Source: Theristus sp. LFF4_11
Taxonomy: Eukaryota; Nematoda; Chromadorea; Monhysterida; Xyalidae
Length of the DNA stretch: 64,000 nt
Assembly (NCBI GenBank): GCA_030248135.1
Contig: JASANC010003315.1
Span: forward strand, 1 to 64,000
Direction of reading: 5' to 3'
Made by a program: the position numbers and the translations under genes. The notes beneath the pieces were generated by a model. The model was given only the letters and a program-made list of their open reading frames with translations. It searched no databases and was not told the origin of the DNA. Position 1 is the stretch's first letter. Each line of letters starts with the position of its first letter. Positions 1-12,300 of the stretch are shown in pieces.

Positions 1-67
1 CATACATGCAACTTTTTACTAGTCTATGAGGGCCGTGAGTCTCGAAACGAAACTTAAAAGATAATAC

Positions 68-1241
68 CTGAGGAGGCATCTGCTGGATGTCGCCGGGGCG
101 TGGCACTTTGCCTGAATCAAGCACAATCAGATTGCCTTGCTCCAAATGATGTTGCTGTTGTTGTTGTTTGTTGCTCTGTTGTCCTCGGCGTTGTCGTGCG
201 GCACGCTTGGTGGTGGCAGCTGTGCAGAAAAAAAGTATCATAAGGATGTGATAGTTATAAATACCAGATTTATAGATACACCCAGATAATATCCTAGTGC
301 GTGCACGTGTACCGGTATACAAAGTAAACACATAATGCACGTTTGGAGTGACTGCGAAACATCACAAAAACACCTCAAAGTACACGTGCAAACGCATTAT
401 AAAGTGCAAGGTCTTCAAACTGGGTGCTTTATCTAAGGCAAAACAACAAAAACGTCATTTTTTGAACATCGTTTTCACGCAAATATGCGTGGCCACAAGC
501 CAATCCAAAAAAAAAACGCACCATTTCGTTGCTGCGACATGCCACTGCTGCCAACTTGCTGGTTTTGGGCACCTTCTTTCTGAAATTATGACAATTTGTT
601 GTTGTATTTTCATGTGATTGTTTGAGACAAAAATTCAAATGTAACGTGAATTACGGATTGTTTTAATTCAACTGTTGATAAAACAAGCAGTTCCACTTCA
701 TTTTTAGAACAATCACGACACTTGCTGCTGGCTTTTAACCAGCCACCAGCCACCTCCCACGCAAAGGCCTTAGACTCAAACCTCCCCAATTATGGCGAAT
801 ACATTGGAAGACCCCCAGTAAGATGTCAACTAATTCTGCAGGACAGCATAATTTACAGTTTATGGCAATCAAGGCAACCAAAGCTTCATATGGTCAATCA
901 GCATGCTACAGCCGAACTCAAAATTATAGGCAATCAGCTGATTGGTTGGTGATCACGTGTGGTATGCTTTCTGTGCCAGCCAGCGGCTGGCATTGCTGTG
1001 GAGGCGGAGTCTGTCTTGTACAGAAAGCATGCATCACATGATCAGCAACTAATCAGCTGATAGCCTGTAGATTAGAGTTCGACTGTAGATTCGAATGGCA
1101 GAATAATCCACAAATTGAGCGCTTGTTTCATGGTTAGACTGCATAAGTGAATTCTAAAATTAGCTAAGACAAATATCCGTAACAAAAACAGTGTACCTGC
1201 TCAGTCAGTTCACTTTTCACCCGGCGTACGTTGGTCGACAT
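68..1241 (-). CDS. Unidentified protein, N-terminal exons, runs off left edge
   Basis: Two exons are readable on the minus strand. The first (1241-1197) starts with ATG and encodes 15 residues, MSTNVRRVKSELTEQ, ending at a CAG|gtacac donor. The second (about 219-68) lies between a tttttctgcacag acceptor and a CTCAG|gtatta donor. It is open for 50 residues that are rich in Arg and Gln, including a short poly-Gln stretch, and ends DIQQMPPQ. The two do not join in phase through that acceptor: exon 1 ends in phase 0 and exon 2 needs one leading base. Either a short exon lies between them or an acceptor 14 bases further in is used. The intron carries a palindromic inverted-repeat element at 909-1085. 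I do not recognise the protein. The remaining exons lie left of the window. Confidence 0.5.
909..1085. mobile_element. Palindromic MITE, full copy (family P)
   Basis: A 177-bp element is flanked by TA on both sides (907-908 and 1086-1087). Its ends are near-complementary arms of about 75 bp reading inward from CAG(C/T)CGAACTC through AATTATAGGCAATCAGCTGA, then TTGGTTGGTGATCACGTG and a GCATGCTTTCTGT-like segment. No coding capacity is visible. TA duplications and CAG ends fit a Tc1/mariner-type non-autonomous element (inference). Other copies or half copies lie at 7281-7352, 11672-11735, 20905-21070, 36008-36140 and 43919-43983. Confidence 0.75.
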
Positions 1242-3949
1242 TTTGTATAATCTTGTATAATCTTCCTGAAATACTGTTCGCAAAATTTTAATTCAAGAAC
1301 ATTAAAAGAATTTCAAGAAAAACAGACCGGGTAAAACTTGAAAACATTCAGCCACCACAACAACTCGTGATATATTCAAAAGCGACGCGACCCAAACAGA
1401 AATAGGCGGACTATGTGTGTGCGTTGTGCGAATACACACGTGGGCAGGCCGTATCGACGCGAGATACAGGGTGGCTGTAAGTGACAAACAATACCGGATA
1501 TTATGTGCGCTTCGACAATTTTTGGAGCCCTGAAAACAAAACCGCTTGCTTTAAATTGAAAATTCACTCTGTGAGTGAGTTCAATTTTCAAAAAAAAGTA
1601 TGCCTTGCTCGCTCGCATACGTAAAACGTAAATTTATCAATTTTCAGATTCTGCGACTGAGTGCGTGTGCAGACGTGGAAAGGAAACTGGTTTCAATCTT
1701 TATGACAGTTCAAATTCGCCTGAGTGACTCGGTCCTGCTTACCCCACTAAGTCATTCGGATCACTTTGCCAGTTTTGAATTCTCGCCTCATGCATGAAAC
1801 TGTTTATCTATGCGCGCATTGAATCTCAAGAGTCGGGACCAAAACAAAAGACACAAACAATTTTATAGGCTGCCATTCCGTAGCCGATCAGATCGCTGCC
1901 AACATCACTCGCCCTTCTCACTCATCCACAGTGACAAGGCTAAAAGCTAACAAAAAAAAAAACCTTGAAAACTCATCAATTTCAAGCGATCTCACCAAAC
2001 CGCACCACCCTGTACCGCATAGACGCACACAAAAGGCGGGATGTGTGTGTGTGTGTAACGCGCACAAGCACAACCTACATTGGCCGAAGCTGCGCACGTT
2101 GGGAACGTCAGTCAGTGCAGCAGACAAGCAGAGACAGAGGCCGGTGAAAAATGCTCTGTGCCCATAACGATCGCTGATCGGATGCAACGCGCTGACTGTC
2201 CAAAACTAGGAGACCTCAACTTGTCGTCAGAATTGAGACCTTTTCGATTTTTCAATCTGGATACCAGCATTTTTTCCACTTTGAATGAAAATTTTCCCAC
2301 ATTTCACCAAACAACATTCATTCTGAGAGAACTGTGGCAGCGAGGGCTGGCAATGATTAAAAAGACCGTTTTTTTTCGACGATTTAACACGGACGGTTTT
2401 TTCTCAATCATGCAAAAAAAACTATTGAAGCTGTCTGCTGCTGTGTTGATGTCTTCAGGTTCAAGTTCCAAGCCAGAACCCACACAGGTGGCAAAACACG
2501 TATATTCCGATCCGAACCATAACCGATCAGTATGCTCGCTACAAACAAACAAGCTCACACTGCGCTTTGTGAATGGTGCTTGTCTGAAAACCGCAAAGAA
2601 CTTACAAAGAAACACACCGGCATGCATCGCTCATGTGTGCTTTGTGAATGTCAGCATTATGTTGAGTTTGCAGTCTTTTGCAGACTCAAACTTCGCCATG
2701 CAATAATACCAAAAAAACAATGGAACGTTTTTGCAAATGAAAATATTCCAGGTGACTTGGCACATCGCAACCAATCAGCACGAAGCGTACAATGTCAGCA
2801 TAATGTTGAGAACGTTTCTGCAATATGGGGGTAGGAGGCGTGTAGGCAGTACACAAGGCGGAGTACAGACCACCCATTGCTCATGTTACTCGCAGCATGC
2901 CCATTTTCTTCCATCTGTGCACACTTGCATTCGAAGCTCGAATGATGATAATGTGACTGACCTTGCTGCTTTTTTTCAAGTTCGTTTGGAGCGCTGTTTT
3001 TTTTTTCGATTTAATGTTCATGGTTACGGTAAACGGGCAGGAAGGTGCTGCATTGGATCAGTCGTAATGGCAACCATCGCACCAGAATTGATTCGTCTTT
3101 TCGAACGAATCGCAAAAGAAATCCTGACCACATGAGGTCTCGGCTGTAAAGCCCACAAAAAACCTCCAAACTATATTTCCAGGAAGAACTGTTCAGAATT
3201 TTTATTCATTGATTTTATTATAATTTTCAGACAATACAAACAACAACAGAGCACGAAGAACCACGCAAAAATACAATCAAGGCGGATCTAGCATTTAGTT
3301 TTTTTGCGTACGCACGGACAGACCACATAAAAATGGCCACGCGATTCAGAAAATCGTTTTGTGGGCTACAATTAGTTTGCGCACACGATTTAGAACGGCT
3401 GTGCCGTGCGCACGGACAAAAAAACGAAATGATATTTTCGCCTTCATCAAAACTTCAGCCAGGATAGCTGACTGACGAGACATCGAAACCGCTCTTTTTT
3501 TGGTCTCAAACTTTCAAAAAAAACAACACTTTAACCGCAGATGAACATCTTATGCAAAAACAATAATTATTATAATCATTGTTGGTACGTAACAATAACA
3601 GGCCTAATTTTTCAGAAAAAATGCAAAAACAACAAGTGAAGTAACAAGCAATCGTTTTCAATGAAGAAATCTGTGTTATTTCGCGGCTAGACAAACACCT
3701 TTATTGACAAAAATGCCTTCCAAGTCCGACAGTAAAAAAAAGCACGACACAAAAATTGCCGCCACAGTTTGTTTACTTGTCACTTTTTTCGGACAGTAGA
3801 GAGCTCGCGGAAGAAGAACGGATCGGAGTAGCAAGAAAACATATTTAGCCACAATATGGGCGTTTGATTGCAACAAACCCGACGTAAATTCGTTCTTCAA
3901 ACGGGAATTCAAAGTTTAGGAAAAGTGACAGGTTTCAAATGAACATACT
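1242..3949. other. Intergenic stretch, no supportable gene
   Basis: This lies between the divergent start of the left-edge gene and the 3' end of OLA1. The longest open frame (2080-2706, plus strand, 208 codons) opens on TTG rather than ATG, has no recognisable domain and no convincing splice context. Short imperfect repeats around an AATGTCAGCATWATGTTGAG motif occur at about 2647 and 2791. An imperfect inverted GCGYACGCACGGAC motif occurs near 3307 and 3408. A TTTATT at 3700-3705 (AATAAA on the minus strand) lies about 245 bases beyond the OLA1 stop and is a candidate poly(A) signal for it. Confidence 0.5.
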
Positions 3950-6900
3950 TTACTTCTTTTTGCCCATTGTGAGGCCGCCGCCTGCGTTGAATTTGAACAA
4001 AATTATATCACCGTCTTCGACGACGTACTGACGACCTTGCTGGCGGTATTTGCCTGAATGACAAGGGAACACATGAGAACACAAGAACGGGCTTGGGTTG
4101 GCCATGGCAGGTGTCTGGAATAGTGCACCAAACCGATTTAGCCTCACTCTACAACTTCGATTGACTGAAGTCTGGCCAACCAGTTATTGGACACAGAACT
4201 GGGCATTCGTTTTTTTGCTTCTTTTTGTATAAAAAAAAATTCCAATAAAAAATGAAGACAATTAACCAGCAGCTTTCACTCCGGCCTCGTTTCCAGCCTC
4301 GTGTAAATCGGGATACTTCATCACTTCCGCCATGATAAAGCCCTTCTCGAAGTCGCTGTGAATGCGACCAGCCGCTTTTGGTGCCGTGGTGCCTTTCTAA
4401 AAAAACACGATTTCCGACTTGCGACCAAACACTTTATTCAACAACAGGTCAACATAAATTTTCAGCCTGCTGCTGCAGTTGCAGAGTCAGTCGCAACAAA
4501 CAAACCCACCAGCAATTACACGCTGAACACGTGCAATATTGCATGGTGCCTGTGTGTTTGTTTGCGGCTGTGCAACGCCACATTGAAATTACAAGTGAAA
4601 CGAAAGTGTACGGTATTCAGTGTACGACATTACACTGATTGGTTGACTGGTGCTGTTTTACGACCAATCAGTGTGCTCAATACAAACGCAACCAAACAGT
4701 GCGTTGTTTGCAATGATGTGCCCCCCCCCCAGCTGCACTGTACCTGTATGGTCCACGCTTTCACTTCGTCTTTACCCACTGTGAAAAAATACTCCAATTG
4801 TAGTGCTTTGTAGCCAGTTTTGATGATCTTTTCGAGTGCGCTGAAACCAAAACCTTCGAAAAAGTAGAATTAAACCTTGTCTTTCATGCACAGCATTTGT
4901 AACATTTGACCCCGTTCACTCATTGTCCACGCGTGATGAGGATGAGCCAATTGAAAGTCCAGGTTGCTCAATAAGACAAGCGCATGCATGAAAGCACATG
5001 ACGTCATATCGATCCAACACATCTCAATGAATAGACTATACAGGTATACACCACCAACGTTACCGAAACGTGCCCAATTCTTTTATATTTATAGATATTT
5101 AGCTGCTTGCTCATCCAATTTCAGTGGCGACAACCTGCTCACCATTTACAACAATCCATGTTCAGGTACACTTCCAGTCAATCCACCTAAGCCATTCTGG
5201 CCAACGCAATCCAACGCAACACGTACGGCTTCATATTTAAAAGTACATGTACGGTGGAGGTGTTTGATCCTTTTTCACCGTATAAGAAGGCTTGGCTTAG
5301 GATTAGGATTACATTTTAGATTAGGAACCTACAACGACTTTATTGCAAGCATCATCTATTTTTAATTTAAAATAATAAATATAAATATGATTAAAACAAA
5401 ATTGATCGAAAATCAAAAATCATCTTTAAAAATTTTTAAATGTGAATACCAATCAGCGCAACACCACCAAAACTGACCAAGTGGTCTGCTTCTCCTTCAG
5501 CAACGCCTCTCGCTCATCGTCCGGCATGTCCACCAACTTCAGCTCAAATTCGCCGCTGAATGGAATTATGGCTGCACCCGGATCGTGCTCGTCAATCCAG
5601 GTCTTAATTTTGGCAAGCCTGAAAAAACCGTCACCTGATAGAAACGTCATCTCCTTGTCCCGCAACATGGACTCGCTGTTCATGGTAAATAGGCTACAGG
5701 TATCATACTTTGCGGTGTTATTATTGCTACTCAATGCCGCCACTGCAGAAAAGTACTTTTTAGGTTGAATCTCAATTTGAAAACTGGTAACAAAACACAC
5801 GGTATGAGGCAGCGTAGTACGGTTGCTGTAATACGGTGCGGTGTTCCGCAAATCATTTGCGGCTACCCGCATCATGTTTTTTGATAAAACTATTTTTCTT
5901 TCAGAAAGTTTACGGACACAAAAGTTCAGCACACTGTACACACACGAGCAGAGTTTACTTGAAAACTAAACTAAGAATAGACAAGACTACATGAAACTTG
6001 ATGTGAAGTTTTCCCGAGACAAACCATTTGTTTTTCTTTCGAATGTAGTCGCTCTCAGACAGATTGATTAAATAAACCATCGGCTTCGATGTGAGCAGCA
6101 GATGCTTGTTGAGCACTTCGACCTGAAACAACAAAAAAGTAAATATCTGATAAAAGGGGGTTCGCTATGGGCTTGTGCAACTCAACGGTCACAGAAACTT
6201 AAATAAAGTCTACAATCCGAAATTCAGTTTTCCAGCACATTTTACAGAGAACACACCTCCTTCTCGTTCCACGTCTCAAATCGCACGTGCCTATTCTGCT
6301 GCAGAAGGTCGCGAACTTTGCACAGGGTGTCCTGCAAAACAACAACTTGACATTGATTAATGCTCTTCAAATGGAACAACAACAACCCTAACAAAATAGC
6401 ATGCTGTTAATCAGCATTGCTCGCGAAAATTAAAAGTTTTCACTTCTAAACTTTAACAGTCAAGACTTTCAAAAGTTGGTCCGAAGTGGTGAAGCCAAGC
6501 GAAGCGATTTAGCAAAACGCACATAGTCGAACTTCTGCGATTTGTCGGCGCCGCGCTCAATGACCTTGCCCATTTTATCGATCGGACCCGCCAAATATTG
6601 GAGATCCTTCAGTCTGAGCTCGTCGAAGATCGTCTCCAGGTCGCGCACCGGATTCACGTCACCATCGACGTGCGTCACGTCCACGGTGTCGAACGCTCCT
6701 GAGAGTTGTAAAAAATGCGATTGTGTTTTTTGTTTCGAACACTTTTCGGTCATGAAAGTATGCCAATGAGCCAAACGATAATGTGCTGATAAAAGACTTA
6801 TGTGAAATTTGCGCATTACTGATGACATTAGTGTTATCTGGCACGCTGTGATTGGCTGCATATCGAGCTGTTTGAGACAATCACTGGGCGAAACGCACGC

Positions 6901-8664
6901 AATCAATCCTGTTTGATTCAACGTCTATGATTTGTGGTTCCAACTGTGTGGAACGAGCTGAAAAACCTCCAAAAGGGACTCAACTGCTGCAAAATATCTC
7001 CATAGCACAACTCCAAAAAAGACACTCGTGGTTGCCAGAGGTGGCATCAGCATCAGAAAGAAATTTTCGTTTTTATGGAAATTTTTCCGAAAAAGTTTCT
7101 TTGTTTCACGACTTCCTGCCATCTCTACTCGTGACTCACTGCACATGTGGAAAATGGCGTCGCACGCTCCGATGTGCGCGAGGAAGGCGTTGCCGAGGCC
7201 TTGGCCCTCGCTGGCACCCTTCACCAGGCCAGCAATGTCGACCACGTTCAGATAGGCGGGCACCTTGCTGAAAGTGTGTACAGGCGAACTATAAATTATA
7301 GGCAATCAGCTGATTGGTTGGTGCGATCACGAGATGCATGCTTTCTGTGCAGTACGACGCAGAGAACCCACAGCGCAATGCCTGTTGAGTGTGCAACGCT
7401 TAGCTTTGACGAGAAATGTACAGTACGGCCGAATAAATGAGGCAGTCCATCAAGGCGGCATCAGTCGCAGACTAGGAGTTGTCATTTTCAAAAATACCAA
7501 CATAATCCCAATCATGTGTGCAAGGGAGAAAGAATGCACAGAATAGCGCGGATAATTCATTAGTTTTCAAAAAACGCGTCAAATTTGGCGCGCAATTTGG
7601 TTTCGGAACATCTTTTTTTCTTTCATTCAAAATTCGCGCGCTCCTTGAACCCTGAAAAAAGCTGCCATGTTTAATCGGTCATACCGTACGTTAGTTGAGC
7701 TAAAAACTGAGATGTGCGCAGTGCAGAACTGCAATGGCATGGAGAATTGAATTAACTAGAACTATGATAAAATAGAACTTTCTCCGTATTGTACAATTCT
7801 CACAAAACAACCAACCTTGCTGGCTGATAATGTTCGCATAGCCAGTCAAAGCGCTCGTCTGGCACTGGGACTCGACCTGGCAATGTTTTGATTGATTTCA
7901 CAATTTAAAGAAAATCAACCCAAGAAGATTCACTCCGTCTTGCATTGATGACATTGATTGAACCGAATAGCAGGTCACACACACGCACACACACAACTCA
8001 AAATTTAAAATGAACATCGCCCATGTCGTTATGGAAGTTGGAAACCACGAAAAAAATAAAAAAATTGCCACAAAACAAAACAAAATCTTGCAAAAACGTC
8101 ACAAAAACTGACTTTCGTTCGGGTCTATCGTGCAGAATGGAAAGTTTTCGGCGGGTGCGCTGCTTTTTGTGATCACGTTGAAGAACGTGGACTTGCCGAC
8201 GTTCGGGATGCCGACAATGCCAACCTAAACGTTGGAAAAACTCAAAAAAAAACAAAAACAAACCAAAAGTTTGCACGACGCAACTTGCTTAGCTGGCTAT
8301 GAAGGTAACGCAAACAAAAAACCAGGAAAACGTTTTCGCAACAATTCTACGAGCATATCTGTTCACCAATCAACAAGAGAATTTCTATCAGCAATTTGGC
8401 GACAGTCACAGCACAGACCCCTTAATGCCCCCGGCAGCATTAAAGGACAGAGCGTGGTTTGAAAGCTCATCACCCTCGTTGCGAGGGCTTCGGCTAACGG
8501 GACACTCAGCCATCGAAACCACCATTTGGGACCTTCGGCTTTCTGAAATCGGGCGGGGAAGCTACAAATTATAAAACAAAGTGGAGCTTCACCTTCAAAT
8601 TCGTGCCTATCCTACCGATAAGCACCGGCGGCTTTTCATCGTCCTTTTTCTTTTTGGGAGGCAT
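3950..8664 (-). CDS. OLA1: Obg-like ATPase 1 (OLA1/YchF family)
   Basis: Eleven exons join in phase to 397 aa; human OLA1 has 396. Exons on the plus-strand scale: 8593-8664, 8113-8224, 7816-7876, 7140-7267, 6523-6698, 6257-6331, 6025-6122, 5478-5618, 4744-4840, 4267-4396, 3950-4053. The protein starts [20 protein letters not shown]. Residues 29-37 form the P-loop GIPNVGKST, 92-95 the DIAG G3 motif, and 228-231 NLSE replaces the usual NKxD, the known OLA1 signature linked to ATP preference. Residues from about 300 form the TGS domain, with [19 protein letters not shown] near the end. The protein ends MGKKK. Members are cytosolic ATPases tied to translation and stress responses (family knowledge). 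All splice sites are GT-AG and every phase matches. Introns hold transposon remnants (4633-4672, 7281-7352, 7421-7686). Confidence 0.97.
7281..7352 (+). mobile_element. Half copy of palindromic MITE family P in OLA1 intron 3
   Basis: It begins after TA at 7279-7280 with CAGGCGAACTATAAATT and runs through CAATCAGCTGATTG, TTGGTTGGTG and GCATGCTTTCTGTGCAG, matching the left arm of the 909-1085 element. The second arm is missing. Confidence 0.65.
7421..7686 (+). mobile_element. TA-flanked MITE, full copy (family Q, 266 bp)
   Basis: TA dinucleotides at 7419-7420 and 7687-7688 bracket inverted ends CAGTACGGCCGAATAAA and TTTAATCGGTCATACCG. The interior is shared with 43381-43600 and, inverted, with 62071-62334, including the segment GAGGCAGTCCATCAAGGCGG. 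The short ORF spanning the left half in several copies probably reflects shared ancestry rather than a protein. It sits in OLA1 intron 3. Confidence 0.8.
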
Positions 8665-9164
8665 TTTTTCTGAAAATTAAAAACAAAACGCTCGGATACC
8701 GCTTCCAAAAATGATTAGTCGATCGATATTTTCCTCGCCTAGTGCATGACGCAAGATTTCGCAATACCGGGAGACTAACACAGAAGGAATGAAAACATGA
8801 TGCAATAAAAACTTGGGATTCTTTGTTCTCAAAATAACCCAATCAATAATACAACAGAAAATAATTCCGAATGCCGTTAATAATTCGAAAACCTTTTTAC
8901 TACCACCTGATTTTTTCACTTTTCTTTCAAAATTGATAGCAAATTGACGGGGTTAAAAACAAAAAAGACACATCACAGACAGCAAAAAGTAGTCAATCGC
9001 GCATACCAGTTTTGATACCAGATATTTCTATCTGGAGTTCAGAAATGAACATCCGATAAAATATCCAACAAAAAGCTTCTCTTTAAATTTAAACTTTAAA
9101 TTAAAAAAATATTGTCAAGGTATCCAATATTTATGTGATTTGTGCATTCAAAAAATTGAATCTG

Positions 9165-9245
9165 CAACGCTGATTGGTTGCGGCGAGCATTGGTTGGTTA
9201 TACAGTACCCAAACGGTGTGTGAACCAGCCAATCAGTGCGCTGCA
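9165..9245. repeat. Short imperfect inverted repeat (CTGATTGGTTG arms)
   Basis: GCTGATTGGTTG at about 9170 and CCAGCCAATCAGTGC at about 9225 form an imperfect palindrome between OLA1 and CHMP2B. A related pair, CACTGATTGGTTG and CCAATCAGTG, lies at 4633-4672 in an OLA1 intron. Both recall the core of MITE family P but lack its flanks. Confidence 0.4.
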
Positions 9246-9309
9246 CATAGTTTTTGGCTCGACTAGACCTCCGCATTGAAATATTGATTTATAAATAATT
9301 CACACGAAA

Positions 9310-12300
9310 TCAGCTCAGTTTCGCGAGCATGGCATCGATTTCGGCGTCGGTCATTTTTTTATTGCTGACAGCCGCAGCGGATGCTTCGCCTCGTGGTGCC
9401 GCTGGCGCTTTCGACAACTGCAACAAAGAGGACTTTGGGTGGCAAATTGACGGTGAAGTGTCAAGTGAAGCGCACAATTCCGGAGAGCCCAAACTGCGCT
9501 CCGTTTGCAAGTGCACCCGTACTCGATCTACTTGTTTTAACTGAAGCGGTAGATCACTTGAGGTGAACAGACCCTAGGGTTGAAAAGGTAAAAATACCGG
9601 GTTTTTTACCGGTAAAAAAACGCGTTTTATTACGCGTTTTTTTACGGAGGCTAAAATGGGGTCCTGAAAAAAACGGGAAAACAACCAGGTATTTTTCCCG
9701 TTTTTTTTTTCAATTTTTGACGTGAAATTTTTTCATTGTGTTTCCTTTGTTTTGGTCATAGTTTTGCACTTAATGGTACCAACATCAAGTGTGCCCGACC
9801 CCGACCCGACAAAACAAGAACCTGCGGGCAACACAGAAAAGCAGTATTTTGTTTTCTTGTTTTTCGTGTGCTTGTGTATGCGCTGAGTCCTGAGTGAAAA
9901 ATTCGGATTTCCTTTTTGTATCCTGACTGGGTGATGACTTTGGCTTTTGCCTTTCTTTCGTCATGGGAGCGGACCACCAAGCCAAACACCCTTTCCCTAT
10001 CGAAGCGGCCGTGAACGCCAGAATTTGGTCTTTCGTGTTTCAGTGAAACTGGCGCGTCGCGAGTGAAATATTTTTTAGAAAGCAACCTGACTGCAAGAAA
10101 CACCAAAAATGCCACGAATAAAACAGGATATTATTCGAGAAAATTTTACACCAGTCGACCGTCCATTTGGTGCCGCAAAAACGGAATTTAGGTGTGTATA
10201 AAAAACGGTGTGTAGGAACACGGTGAAGATGCCGCAAAATAGGTGAATCTGCCGCAAATTTTACTTGCGGCATCTGCACCACGTTTCACCACACCGTCGC
10301 ACGGTTCTGGTCCGTACACATCCATACATGTCTTTCTTTCTATGCAGCTACAAAAAGTGGTGCTGTGATTGAGCTTGTGACCAGATTTCCGGTTGTGATT
10401 GTGACCATACCAAAGAATAAACATACATATGCCTTGGTCAATTGTTCGAAGCTGTATTTTATTGAATTTCATGTTCAAAAGCCTGTCAGAATCATGGTTT
10501 CTGTTACATTGGCAAAAAACACACTTGTGGGTTGTGTTTTGTCACAAAAGACTAACTTCAACGACTCGTAACTTGTTGTACGAGTCTTCGTACCATTGGT
10601 TTTCAACAATTCTCACCAAATAATACTCCGTTTTTTCCCGTTTTTTACCGGTAAAAAACGGTAAAAATACCGTTTTTTACCGCGATTTGAAAAATACGGG
10701 TTTTTTTCAACCCTACAGACCACCAATAACCAATATTTTCACTTCCGAACACTGAAGCGCACTTTGGAGCCTGCCCTCTGCCCACCCCCTTTTGCAGTGA
10801 GAGTTTCAGCTCACGGGAAGCTCAGCACTCTCAAAAGCGCGCACCAGCGCTATAAAAGCGTAGTAGTCCAGTAATTCTACACCGCCGAGGGGACTGAATA
10901 CATTCAGGATACATTGGTGAATCAGTAAATGTGAAAAAAACGAGACTGTGGTGTTTCATGATTTCATTCGGGGATTCAGTGGTGTAGCAGTAGCACTACT
11001 AGGCTGATTAAGCTTTCATAAAACTGGCCCACAGAAGTTTGGCACTTTTATTTTTTGGACGAAATCATTCACTTTATCATGAGAAACGATCATCCAAAAA
11101 ACAAACGTCCAATGCTTACCGTATGCTTTATATCGATGCCGATTTCGTCGAGAACCTGATTGACAATGGCGTCCTGTTCTTCTTCGTCGCCTGACTCATC
11201 AAGGATACCATCCAGGGCCTCGTTCACTAAAAGACGTAAAAACTCGCTAAACGTGGTCGAATGTCGCAAAATTCTAGTTTCATATTGTTTGTTCTTTTGG
11301 GGGGAAGCACAAAAATTTCGAATCTACCCCCAGTGGTCAGTTCTATAAAAAGTGAATAGTGCTTGAAATGTGAATAGTTCTACTCCGGGGTGTCCCAAAA
11401 TTTAGACCTTGACAAATTCCGGTTGGATACTTGAACCACAAGTTCATCTTTGACCGAAGTTTCCCATTGATTGGATTGATATTTCTAATTTCCACGCAAA
11501 ACTGTTTGTATTTGAAGCTCATGTCTCGACTATTTTTCCAGAATTTCTCAAAGACTAACTTTTGGAACACCCTGGAGTAAAAATGTTCACTTTTCAAACA
11601 CTATTCACTTTTATAGAACTGACCACAGAGGTTTTTTCGGCTCAGCCACTGCTTTATTTAAAAAAAATTTCAGCCAGCATGCATCACGTGATCACTAACC
11701 AATCAGCTGATTGCCCATAAGTTACAGTTCGACTGCAATCTTAGTCACAAACAAACACATATGAGAAGAAAAAATGTGAAAATTGTCAAAAACAAGCAAA
11801 CAAGGTGCGGCGATGTGCAAACAAAACCGACTCATTTCCTCGCTCATTTCCATCTTCTGATTCTGTTGCTCGAATTGCCTCATGGTGGCAGCCGTCTGTT
11901 GCGGGTTCATTTGTTCGTTCATTTTTCCCATCACCTTCGACGTTTCACCGACCGCTCCGGCCATTTTCATTTGTGACGACATCACCTGAAAGGAAAACAA
12001 AGAAAATATCAAAACCTTCCATTTCTTTCAGTTCTTAATCGAACCCACTAACTTTCGCCTGCGTGCCGACACCGGACACGGTTGCGTTCATCTGACAGAA
12101 ACGGGTTTTCTGCTTTCGAATGTTCACGAGCTGCTTCGCCAGCACCTGCACAGCGGCTTTGTTGCCTTCTTTCGCACGTTTCTTGATTTCCAACTCCTGT
12201 TTTGTCGTGAAAGGGAGATCAATGAAACTAAAATGCTTGGAAATGAAACAATACAACAGCACATGGGAGGCTGAGGCGGATGTGAAAAATGACTGCATTT

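Noticed and set aside
2080..2706. Plus-strand 208-codon ORF
   Set aside because: No ATG at its start, no domain, no splice context; length is plausible by chance.
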